Source: Candidatus Saccharimonadota bacterium (GTDB lineage: Bacteria; Patescibacteriota; Saccharimonadia; Saccharimonadales; Saccharimonadaceae). Taken from it: a stretch of 46,542 nucleotides of DNA. The stretch is taken from NCBI GenBank assembly GCA_016286785.1, contig JAEEUB010000005.1, forward strand, positions 1-46,542, given 5' to 3'. The position numbers were made by a program, and so were the translations under genes. The notes under the pieces were generated by a model. The model was not told the DNA's origin and made no database searches. It saw only the letters and a list, made by a program, of their open reading frames with translations. Below are positions 40,427 to 46,542 of this stretch, piece after piece (position 1 is the first letter of the stretch; each line of letters begins with the position of its first letter).

Positions 40427-41694
40427 TATTCTAGCCCCCAGTTTTTGCGACGATTAACGGCGGCTTTTTCGCGGCGACAGAGTTTTTTTGCGTCATTTGG
40501 ATTATCTAGAAGTTTTTCGATAATCCATTCAAGATATTGGCTGCCCTTAAAGGTTAGAGTTTCTTTACCTTTAATGTGGCTCTCAATGTATTGCAGGGCT
40601 TTACGAGTATCTAGCGTAGCTATGGCTGAAACTCCGAGTTTTTTTAGCTCTGGGGCGGTATATTTTTTGGTTCTACGGCCAATTAGTATAATTTTTTCTG
40701 GCTTTGCGTCGGCAATCAAATGAGCAAGTTTTGTGTGTTCTTCTTCAGTGATGGAGCCTTGTTCTACCATGTCGCCAATAATTAGCCATTTATGCTCTGC
40801 GTGCATGCGTTTTACCATATCGAGAATGGAAGCCATAGAAATAAGATGAGCATTATAGCTACTGTCGATAATGTTGATGCCCTTTTTACCTTTAAAATAT
40901 GAGCATCTTCCTGGGGCGAGCCTGACATTTGTAAAATCCGATTTAAATGGTATTTTTAAATATTTCATTAGGTCTTGCAAAACTAAAAGATTAAATGCGA
41001 TATCTTTGGGCTCTGGGTGGTCAAAATGGAAGGTAGTGTCTCCATAGGTAAAATCTGTTGAATCTGGGTAGACTATGTATTTTTTTAGAGCAGTTTTTTT
41101 AATGCTTATGACTTTTGCTTTTATGCCTTTGACCGCGGTTTTCATGATTTTTGAATCTTCATCGATGTAAACAAGTTTTTTGGTATTTTGGGGGAGATTG
41201 GCGAATTCGGCGGAAATTGCTTCTTCTAGGTTCTTGAATTTGCCATTTTCTACGACATTTTCAAATTGTACGGCATGAGATCTGCCGATAGAGACCCAGA
41301 TTGTGACTTCTGGCTTAAGCCACTCAGCTAAAAACTCTGCCTCGTGCGGCCTTTCGCCATCAATTTCTACAACGTAAAATTTTTCTTTATGTCTTTTAAA
41401 TAATCCTTTAAAAGGGGTGGCCATAAATAGCCAAATCCAGCGTAGTTTAGAGCCCCTTATTCCTTTTAGCCCTAGCAAATCAAAGGAAATACCAAAGGCC
41501 GAATTGGCATCGTGCGAGTAGTGAGCTCGATCGCCCATTTCGTGCTCAACTAAATTTAGCATTGTGGTTTTGCCAGCGGAGCCGGTTATTGCGATAATTC
41601 TAGGGTTCCACCTTTTTAGAACCATGTTTGCAAAATGTCTAAAATACTTTGCCCCTACGAAATAAAAACGCTTTTTAAATTTAGCGACTATCAT
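40426..41694 (-). CDS. Mur ligase-family protein (MurF-like), first gene of the envelope operon
   Basis: 422 residues. ATP-dependent amide ligase fold. P-loop IIAITGSAGKTTML (about 33-46), SAFGISFDLLG, a lysine carbamylation-type region is less clear, VEIDGERPHEAEFLAEWLKPEVTIW, IDSSYNAHLISMASIL (the MurF-typical DxYNANP block is changed to DSSYNAH), and LIIGDMVEQGS. It lacks the full N-terminal UDP-sugar domain of classical MurF, so the substrate may not be the usual UDP-MurNAc-tripeptide. TGA-TATAAT at 41706-41701 is six bases before ATG, so the operon mRNA is probably leaderless. Confidence 0.8.
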   Translation of the reverse strand: MIVAKFKKRFYFVGAKYFRHFANMVLKRWNPRIIAITGSAGKTTMLNLVEHEMGDRAHYSHDANSAFGISFDLLGLKGIRGSKLRWIWLFMATPFKGLFKRHKEKFYVVEIDGERPHEAEFLAEWLKPEVTIWVSIGRSHAVQFENVVENGKFKNLEEAISAEFANLPQNTKKLVYIDEDSKIMKTAVKGIKAKVISIKKTALKKYIVYPDSTDFTYGDTTFHFDHPEPKDIAFNLLVLQDLMKYLKIPFKSDFTNVRLAPGRCSYFKGKKGINIIDSSYNAHLISMASILDMVKRMHAEHKWLIIGDMVEQGSITEEEHTKLAHLIADAKPEKIILIGRRTKKYTAPELKKLGVSAIATLDTRKALQYIESHIKGKETLTFKGSQYLEWIIEKLLDNPNDAKKLCRREKAAVNRRKNWGLE

Positions 41695-41700
41695 GGAGTT

Positions 41701-41734
41701 ATTATATCAAAAAATCTCCCATATGGGAGATTTT
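41701..41734 (-). terminator. rpsJ terminator fused to the envelope-operon promoter
   Basis: AAAATCTCCC-ATAT-GGGAGATTTT (41711-41734) is a 10-bp hairpin with T-runs on both strands. On the minus strand the T-run continues into TTTGATATAAT, the extended -10 box for the operon starting at 41694. Confidence 0.8.
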
Positions 41735-41748
41735 CGAGATGATAATAG

Positions 41749-42075
41749 TTACATCTTGATTTCGGCATCTACTCCGGCCGGCAAAGAGAGGTTTTGTAGA
41801 CTCTCGATGGTTTTAGAAGTGGCATTTAAAATGTCGATTAGGCGCTTATGGACCTTCATTTCGAAAGCTTCACCACCGGTTTTGTAAACATGTGGAGATT
41901 TAACTACGGTAAAGGTTGATCTCTTGGTTGGTAAAGGAATTGGGCCGCTGATTGTAGCGCCGGTACGGATGGCTGTATCTACAATTTGTTTTGCGCTTTG
42001 ATCGATTACTCTATGATCGTAAGCTTTTAGGCGAATGCGGATTTTTAATCCTTCGTTTTTCTTGGCTTCTGCCAT
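41749..42075 (-). CDS. rpsJ: 30S ribosomal protein S10
   Basis: 108 residues, normal length. Component of the small-subunit head and of Nus antitermination complexes. Signatures: [47 protein letters not shown] and [20 protein letters not shown] four bases before ATG. It has its own TGC-TATAAT about 75 bases upstream and a terminator behind it, so it is a single-gene unit; the S10-operon genes (rplC, rplD and so on) are not next to it. Confidence 0.97.
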   Translation of the reverse strand: MAEAKKNEGLKIRIRLKAYDHRVIDQSAKQIVDTAIRTGATISGPIPLPTKRSTFTVVKSPHVYKTGGEAFEMKVHKRLIDILNATSKTIESLQNLSLPAGVDAEIKM

Positions 42076-42208
42076 TTTGTCCTTTCCTGCTCGATAACCT
42101 CTAAAGACATGAGTTTTTCGGGCTTGATGATTATTGATATTGTGTGTGATATTATAGCATACTTTCTAGATTTATGAAAGGCTTATAAAATGATTAATGT
42201 GGCACAAC

Positions 42209-42238
42209 AAAAACTCCCCTATTAATGGGGGAGTTTTT
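42209..42238. terminator. Bidirectional terminator between tuf and rpsJ
   Basis: AAAAACTCCCC and GGGGAGTTTTT (with one bulged G) flank a seven-base loop; directly behind the tuf stop. Confidence 0.8.
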
Positions 42239-42258
42239 GCGTTATTTAGTAGTAGGAA

Positions 42259-43440
42259 CTACTTGATAACTTTGGTGATAACACCAGAACCGACGGTCTT
42301 GCCGCCTTCGCGGATAGCAAAGCGGTCTTGGTCGTTCATAGCAACTGGGGCCAATAGCTTTACCTTGAAGGTAACTTGGTCGCCAGGCATGACGATTTCT
42401 TTGTCGGCTGGAAGTTCGACTTCGCCAGTTACATCGGTAGTACGGAAGTAGAACTGAGGCTTGTAACCCTTGGAGAATGGAGTATGGCGTCCGCCTTCTT
42501 CTTTCTTCAAGATATAAACTTCTGCTTCAAATTCGGTATGTGGAGTAATGGTGCCAGGGGCAGCGATTACTTGGCCACGTTCGATTTGGTCGCGCTCGAT
42601 ACCGCGGAGCAACAAACCAGCGTTATCGCCAGCTTGGCCTTGATCGAGAGTCTTGTGGAAGGCCTCGATACCGGTTACGACGGATTTTTGGGTATCTTTT
42701 AGACCGACAATTTCGACTTCGTCGTTAATCTTAATTACGCCTTGTTCGATACGGCCAGTAGCGACAGTACCACGTCCTTTGATTGAGAAGACGTCCTCAA
42801 TTGGCATTAGGAATGGTTTGTCTAGGTCGTGCTTTGGAATTTCAAAGTATTCATCCATAGCTTCGATAAGATCCATGACGGCCTTTTCGTTATCTGGATC
42901 ACCTTCGAGGGCCTTGGTTGCAGAACCTTTAATGATTGGACAATCGCGATCGAAGCCATTCTTTTCTAGAATGTCACGAATTTCTTCCTCGACTAGTTCA
43001 ACCATTTCTGGGTCAGCTAGGTCCATTTTATTAAGGAAGACGATGATTTTAGGTACGTTTACTTGGCGAGCCAAGAGGATGTGCTCTTTGGTTTGTGGTA
43101 AAGCGCCATCGTTAGCGGCGACTACGAGGATTGCGCCATCGATTTGGGCGGCACCCGTAATCATGTTTTTAATGTAATCTGCGTGGCCTGGCATATCTAC
43201 GTGCGCATAGTGGCGCTTAGCAGATTCGTACTCCTGGTGAGAAGTTGCGATAGTGATACCGCGAGCCTTTTCTTCGGGTGCGTTATCGATTTGATCATAA
43301 GCGACTGGCTTGTTAACGTCCGAAGGGAAATACTTCGCTAGGACGCTTGTAATAGCAGCAGTCAAAGTGGTTTTACCATGGTCTACGTGACCCATGGTGC
43401 CAACATTAATGTGTGGCTTGGAACGGTCAAAATTTGCCAT
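42259..43440 (-). CDS. tuf: Elongation factor Tu
   Basis: 393 residues, normal length. Delivers aminoacyl-tRNA to the ribosome. G1 [19 protein letters not shown] (about 13-31), [28 protein letters not shown] (switch II; MPGHAD in place of the usual CPGHAD), FLNKMDLAD, domains 2 and 3 with [32 protein letters not shown] and [13 protein letters not shown]. Start at 43440 after AAAAGGAGAAAGA; the longer frame adds 18 unrelated residues. A TTTACA-17-TAAAAT promoter lies 70-95 bases upstream. The leader holds a TTTGGAGC/GCTCCAAA hairpin. Confidence 0.98.
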   Translation of the reverse strand: MANFDRSKPHINVGTMGHVDHGKTTLTAAITSVLAKYFPSDVNKPVAYDQIDNAPEEKARGITIATSHQEYESAKRHYAHVDMPGHADYIKNMITGAAQIDGAILVVAANDGALPQTKEHILLARQVNVPKIIVFLNKMDLADPEMVELVEEEIRDILEKNGFDRDCPIIKGSATKALEGDPDNEKAVMDLIEAMDEYFEIPKHDLDKPFLMPIEDVFSIKGRGTVATGRIEQGVIKINDEVEIVGLKDTQKSVVTGIEAFHKTLDQGQAGDNAGLLLRGIERDQIERGQVIAAPGTITPHTEFEAEVYILKKEEGGRHTPFSKGYKPQFYFRTTDVTGEVELPADKEIVMPGDQVTFKVKLLAPVAMNDQDRFAIREGGKTVGSGVITKVIK

Positions 43441-43508
43441 TCTTTCTCCTTTTATATTATTAATGTTTGGAGCGCTAATAAAAACCAGCTCCAAAACTCT
43501 ACCATATT

Positions 43509-43537
43509 ATTTTAGACTATTTTATTAATCTTGTAAA
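43509..43537 (-). promoter_or_regulatory. tuf promoter
   Basis: Minus strand TTTACA at 43537-43532, 17-base spacer, TAAAAT at 43514-43509. Confidence 0.7.
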
Positions 43538-43552
43538 GAGATATTTTTCACA

Positions 43553-43588
43553 AAAAAACACCGCCCATTGTTTATGCTCCCGGGCGGT
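43553..43588 (-). terminator. Terminator behind the 43605 gene
   Basis: ACCGCCC and GGGCGGT pair and are followed by GTTTTTTTG on the minus strand, just upstream of the tuf promoter. Confidence 0.8.
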
Positions 43589-43604
43589 AAGGAGTGTAGA
43601 GGTT

Positions 43605-44474
43605 TTACGAATGCTGCGTGGTTTCGGGTCCTGCAACAAATACTTGGATATTGCTGTACGGGTCTCTGATGTCGGATAGAAACATAGGGTCGGCTTCTGA
43701 GTCTCGGAGCATACTCTGAGCCTTGTGAGCTGCCTTGATTGCGGCTAGACGTTCGCTCGGACTGAGACTCTGAAATTCTGCATCACTTACGAGACTTTCA
43801 ACTATTCCGTTGGGGCTAGTATCGGCTAAAAAAAAGCCAACGGTGACGCCTGTTTTGGTCTCTCTGATGCGGTGAGCACGGGCTTCAGTTGAAACACTTA
43901 GGGCTTTTTGCCATTCCTGAATGCCTTCGCATAGCCCCCTTTTTTCTTGAAGTAACCTGTCGATGTCTGACAACTTTTTTCTTGCTTCGTCCACATCCTT
44001 GATGATGTGTTTGTAGCGTTCGATCCAGGATCGGAAGGACTGGATGATTCCCTTGAGTTCCTCTGCTAGCTTTTGGAACTCTAAGGCGTGCAGATGAAGA
44101 CGATTCACGAGTTGACTGCGTTCATTTTGCAATGTTGCTATCTCCCCGAGCACTTCGTTGTCGTATCTCTTTAGTTCCTCGAGCTGTTCTGCTGGGTTGG
44201 GGGCTGCCTTAATCGGTCGGCTGGACGATGTTGGGTTCGCGACTCTTGAGTTGCCGACACTGGCATCTGTGCTCCGGCGGCGACTTTGCTTTTCTTGGGC
44301 GTTAGTGTTGCCACTGATTTGCCTTATTATATTGTCGCCTCCTCCCTTGAAAAGATCTTTGATTCGTGCCTTGATTTCGTCTTGGGTGCAGTCATATTCT
44401 TGCTCCAGTTGTGACCAGGTCTTTTTTGCCTTAATTGCTCTTTGTATATTGCCGGCCGTGATTTTCTTTTTCAT
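43605..44474 (-). CDS. HTH-like plus coiled-coil protein, unknown
   Basis: 289 residues from ATG at 44474 (AGGAAGCGAGAGAG upstream). N-terminus (about 1-45: KKKITAGNIQRAIKAKKTWSQLEQEYDC) looks like a small helix-turn-helix unit that resembles the one in the next gene upstream. A Ser/Arg/Asn-rich linker and a long predicted coiled coil (about 95-200: EQLEELKRYDNEVLGEIATL, LVNRLHLHALEFQKLAEELKG, ARKKLSDIDRLLQEKRG) follow. No membrane helix. No family recognised; DNA-binding structural or regulatory role possible. Codon use is more GC-rich than in neighbours, like the 26897 gene. It follows 44497-44832 by 22 bases and is probably co-transcribed with it. Confidence 0.65.
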   Translation of the reverse strand: MKKKITAGNIQRAIKAKKTWSQLEQEYDCTQDEIKARIKDLFKGGGDNIIRQISGNTNAQEKQSRRRSTDASVGNSRVANPTSSSRPIKAAPNPAEQLEELKRYDNEVLGEIATLQNERSQLVNRLHLHALEFQKLAEELKGIIQSFRSWIERYKHIIKDVDEARKKLSDIDRLLQEKRGLCEGIQEWQKALSVSTEARAHRIRETKTGVTVGFFLADTSPNGIVESLVSDAEFQSLSPSERLAAIKAAHKAQSMLRDSEADPMFLSDIRDPYSNIQVFVAGPETTQHS

Positions 44475-44496
44475 ACTCTCTCGCTTCCTGGGCTTT

Positions 44497-44832
44497 CTAG
44501 ACCGTTTCTGATAGTATACTGGCAAATTGAGTGATGCCATCATACAGACCTTTCATGGTCTTGTTGGTGCTTTCGCAAAGACCATAGAGGCGATCGTTAG
44601 CCGCTTTTGAGGTTGCCCTTTTGGCGCTGTCTGAGCTCGCGCTTTGGTTGCTGCCTGTTCTGAACATGAAATCTCGAGGAATTCCAGACTCATCGGCCTC
44701 TTGAGCCAGTGCTTGATACAGCTCTGGCGCTGTTGGATAGCCAAGGATCCAGGCGATTTCTTGTATCGTTATCCCCTCCCTACGCTGCCTCGTAAAACGC
44801 TCTTTTAATGTGCGTTCGTTTTGATTACCCAT
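44497..44832 (-). CDS. Small HTH-like protein, unknown
   Basis: 111 residues. N-terminal half (about 8-45: LKERFTRQRREGITIQEIAWILGY, then PELYQALAQEA) looks like a helix-turn-helix with a conserved Trp/Gly turn. The C-terminal half is Ser/Ala-rich and then helical. No signal or membrane helix. AGGTGGGAT precedes ATG. A perfect-spaced promoter (TTGACA-17-CATAAT) drives it and the next gene. It could be a transcription regulator of the divergent adhesin gene at 45013, inferred only from the shared intergenic region. Confidence 0.6.
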   Translation of the reverse strand: MGNQNERTLKERFTRQRREGITIQEIAWILGYPTAPELYQALAQEADESGIPRDFMFRTGSNQSASSDSAKRATSKAANDRLYGLCESTNKTMKGLYDGITQFASILSETV

Positions 44833-44869
44833 TTATCCCACCTTTCGGATATAAACGACAGTATTTCGT

Positions 44870-44898
44870 ATTATGCCACACGATTGTAAGTATGTCAA
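44870..44898 (-). promoter_or_regulatory. Promoter of the 44832-43605 pair
   Basis: Minus strand TTGACA at 44898-44893, 17-base spacer, CATAAT at 44875-44870. Divergent to the adhesin promoter; the two -35 boxes are 44 bases apart. Confidence 0.8.
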
Positions 44899-44942
44899 GT
44901 AAAATCTTTCTGCGAAAAACACAGAAAAATGCAGAAAAAGTC

Positions 44943-44971
44943 TTGACAAAAATAAAACTTGTGCTTATAAT
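44943..44971 (+). promoter_or_regulatory. Perfect-consensus promoter of the adhesin gene
   Basis: TTGACA at 44943-44948, exactly 17 bases, TATAAT at 44966-44971. The leader of about 35 bases has AAGGA before ATG at 45013. Confidence 0.88.
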
Positions 44972-45012
44972 TGGGGTACAAAAGGTCATCAAAATAAAAA
45001 AGGAACAGTAAA

Positions 45013-46542
45013 ATGTTTAAGAAAATGATACATAGAAAGGCTTTGCTTAGATGCTTGGTTTTTGGCGTCTTAAGTACTGCGCTTCTAGTAGCACTGGGTG
45101 TTACGATAACAAAAAATAATGAAAATGAAACTTCGGCGGCGAGTGGGCTAACTCTCAATGTTGGCAATTATGTTTATGTTTATGATGTCCATTACAAGGA
45201 TGGTGGAACAACATACACAATATCCGATTATACGCATAAATATTCGGCTAGCGGTTCTACTTTTGGGACTCATGGGGTTTTTTGTGTGGAACCTTTAGAT
45301 GATATGCCGGCTGACGGCACACAACTTAATTACTCTGCGGTTAATACTTCGGATGGTCATAAAGATGAGTACGAAAAAGATTTACAACTATTATTGTTCA
45401 TTTACAGATACTACGATAAGTTTGATTTTGTAGAAAAAGCCAGAAAAAGCGTTATGGCGAGTTCCAAAACGGAAGAAAACTATAACTATTTTTGGGTGCA
45501 TATGCTTGCGTCATGGTTGATGAGCGATAATGGCTATACTGATGTTTGGCCAAATCGCTATCCATGGCAAAATGTTGCCGACTATTATGGAAATAGAAAT
45601 AATGGCTGGTTTTGGAAGGCAGAAAATAAACTGAGAACCTATATAAATAACAATGATATTCTTTGGAGACTTGCTAAGAAACATACTCTTTATAAAACAA
45701 CGAATACCAGTCAGACATTAATGTTTATAGGTGCGTCTGCCTTTGATTATGGCACAATTAAAATTCAAAAAGCTTGTGATAACTCTACGGAAGGCTGCGA
45801 TGCTATTGCTGGTGATGCTAGTTTGGAAGGTATGAAATTTAGGATAAGCAATGCTTCTGGGGAAACTATATATAATTTTAGGAATGGAAGATCTTATGCT
45901 GATGGTGCTAGGATGGCTCCTGATTGTATAACTAATGCTGAAGGAATATGTATTTTTGAAGAACTTCCTGCTGATGGCTATAAGTATAAAATTGAGGAGA
46001 TTGACACAAATGATAGTTACGAATTAACGGCACCCGATCAGGAAGTAACCTTGGATGCAGGTCACTTAACTTATAATTTAACGTTTAAGGATTTGCCTCA
46101 AGTGAATGGTAGAATTAAAGTACGAAAATGCGATAAGATGATATGGGAAGCGACTTCACCGCATCAATGTGTGGCCCAAGGTAATGCTAGTCGTAAATAT
46201 ATACAATTCACACTGTATAAAGTAGAGAATGGAAACGAAGTTGTAGTTGGAACTAAAAACACTAACGCATCGGGGTACGCAGAATTTGAAAAACTTGATA
46301 TCGATAGTGAAGGTACCACCTATAGAGTAAAAGAGACAGGAACGAATGTCTACTATGAACTTACCGACGATGAGACTAAAGAAACGACCCTAAAACATAA
46401 TGAGAGAACGAAGACTCTATATTTCTACGATAATCCAGTCCTTGGTAGTATTACGATTTACAAAACAGATAGCGAAACGGGTACTTGTGAAACTTCTAAG
46501 GGTGGTTCGTTTGCGGGTACTACCTTTGAGATAATCAATAAG
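45013..46542 (+). CDS. Cna-B/SpaA-type adhesin with thioester-domain-like N-terminus (C-terminus beyond window)
   Basis: 510 codons seen, no stop. Basic start and signal helix (about 14-33, CLVFGVLSTALLVALGVTI). Residues of about 50-245 resemble the thioester (TQxA) domain of Gram-positive adhesins: a cysteine in HGVFCVEP and a helix FWVHMLASWLMSDNG in the place of the TQxA helix, but with His where the thioester glutamine is expected. Then prealbumin-like Cna-B/SpaA domains: about 254-358 (GTIKIQKACD, GMKFRIS, GICIFEELPADGYKYKIEE), about 362-475 (GRIKVRKCD, IQFTLYKV, GYAEFEKLD, YRVKETG) and a third starting at LGSITIYKTD. These domains build rod-like stalks, often with isopeptide bonds. A sortase is present at 19260. 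Likely a host-contact adhesin. Confidence 0.85.
   Translation, partial: MFKKMIHRKALLRCLVFGVLSTALLVALGVTITKNNENETSAASGLTLNVGNYVYVYDVHYKDGGTTYTISDYTHKYSASGSTFGTHGVFCVEPLDDMPADGTQLNYSAVNTSDGHKDEYEKDLQLLLFIYRYYDKFDFVEKARKSVMASSKTEENYNYFWVHMLASWLMSDNGYTDVWPNRYPWQNVADYYGNRNNGWFWKAENKLRTYINNNDILWRLAKKHTLYKTTNTSQTLMFIGASAFDYGTIKIQKACDNSTEGCDAIAGDASLEGMKFRISNASGETIYNFRNGRSYADGARMAPDCITNAEGICIFEELPADGYKYKIEEIDTNDSYELTAPDQEVTLDAGHLTYNLTFKDLPQVNGRIKVRKCDKMIWEATSPHQCVAQGNASRKYIQFTLYKVENGNEVVVGTKNTNASGYAEFEKLDIDSEGTTYRVKETGTNVYYELTDDETKETTLKHNERTKTLYFYDNPVLGSITIYKTDSETGTCETSKGGSFAGTTFEIINK

Noticed and set aside
1-46542. CRISPR array, IS element or prophage genes
   Set aside because: No regularly spaced direct repeats, transposase, integrase or phage structural gene is visible.
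1-46542. TGA recoding to glycine as in Gracilibacteria
   Set aside because: dprA and the 2100-2732 gene end at TGA where their families end, and no in-frame TGA occurs inside conserved genes.

Overview
The window looks like a piece of a Candidatus Saccharibacteria (TM7 / Patescibacteria) chromosome. The signs are small compact housekeeping genes, very short intergenic gaps, TGA used as an ordinary stop, no visible amino-acid biosynthesis, and a large share of coding capacity spent on secreted or wall-linked proteins (sortase, LPxTG-like anchor, Cna-B/SpaA-type adhesin, InlB/Flg_new-type repeats, FISUMP domain, FemAB-type ligases). This assignment rests on gene content and protein style, not on an rRNA gene; none is present.

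Layout. 1-2732: a secreted repeat protein (cut by the window edge), translationally coupled to a small membrane protein. 2772-6907: topA, a small membrane protein, an unassigned structured ncRNA with its own promoter and terminator (5644-5952), and dprA. 6957-8183: surface protein. 8237-10182: pth and der; der carries an in-frame GC-rich palindromic insert. 10294-12197: a FISUMP-type surface protein whose start is separated from its body by an (AT)11 tract that is out of frame, and whose 3' end looks like a diversity-generating-retroelement variable region. 12198-12763: gene-poor stretch with terminators, a duplicated tRNA 3' end and tRNA-Glu(CTC). 12797-20450: DUF3048 protein, LPITG-anchored protein, gltX, a DUF4367-like protein, a PEGA/propeller protein and a sortase. 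20608-28131: tRNA-Leu(CAA), an unexplained GC-rich stretch, lepA, a secreted propeller protein with an Ala/Lys/Glu-rich stalk, pnp, a small unknown gene, rpsO and an OB-like membrane protein. 28254-32072: PRC-barrel protein, then a 1037-residue surface protein with a metallo-beta-lactamase domain and cell-wall-binding repeats. 32147-36593: truB, recX-recA, metK under a very compact SAM-I-type riboswitch, and a DUF308 protein. 36653-41694: a tightly overlapping five-gene cell-envelope operon (Mur ligase-like, alpha/beta hydrolase, DegT-type aminotransferase, two FemAB-type ligases). 41749-43440: rpsJ and tuf. 43605-44832: a two-gene unit with HTH-like N-termini. 45013-end: a Cna-B/thioester-domain-like adhesin cut by the window edge.

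How it works together. Core information processing (topA, dprA, recA/recX, gltX, lepA, tuf, rpsJ, rpsO, pnp, pth, der, truB, metK) is mixed with an envelope programme: sortase, an LPITG substrate, a family of secreted proteins sharing one N-terminal beta-rich domain, and a peptidoglycan cross-bridge/Mur-like operon. This fits an epibiont that interacts with a host surface. About fourteen genes have a -10 box, usually of the form TGnTATAAT, 6-8 nt upstream of the start codon and no Shine-Dalgarno. They are probably leaderless, while the others have a clear AAGGA-type site.
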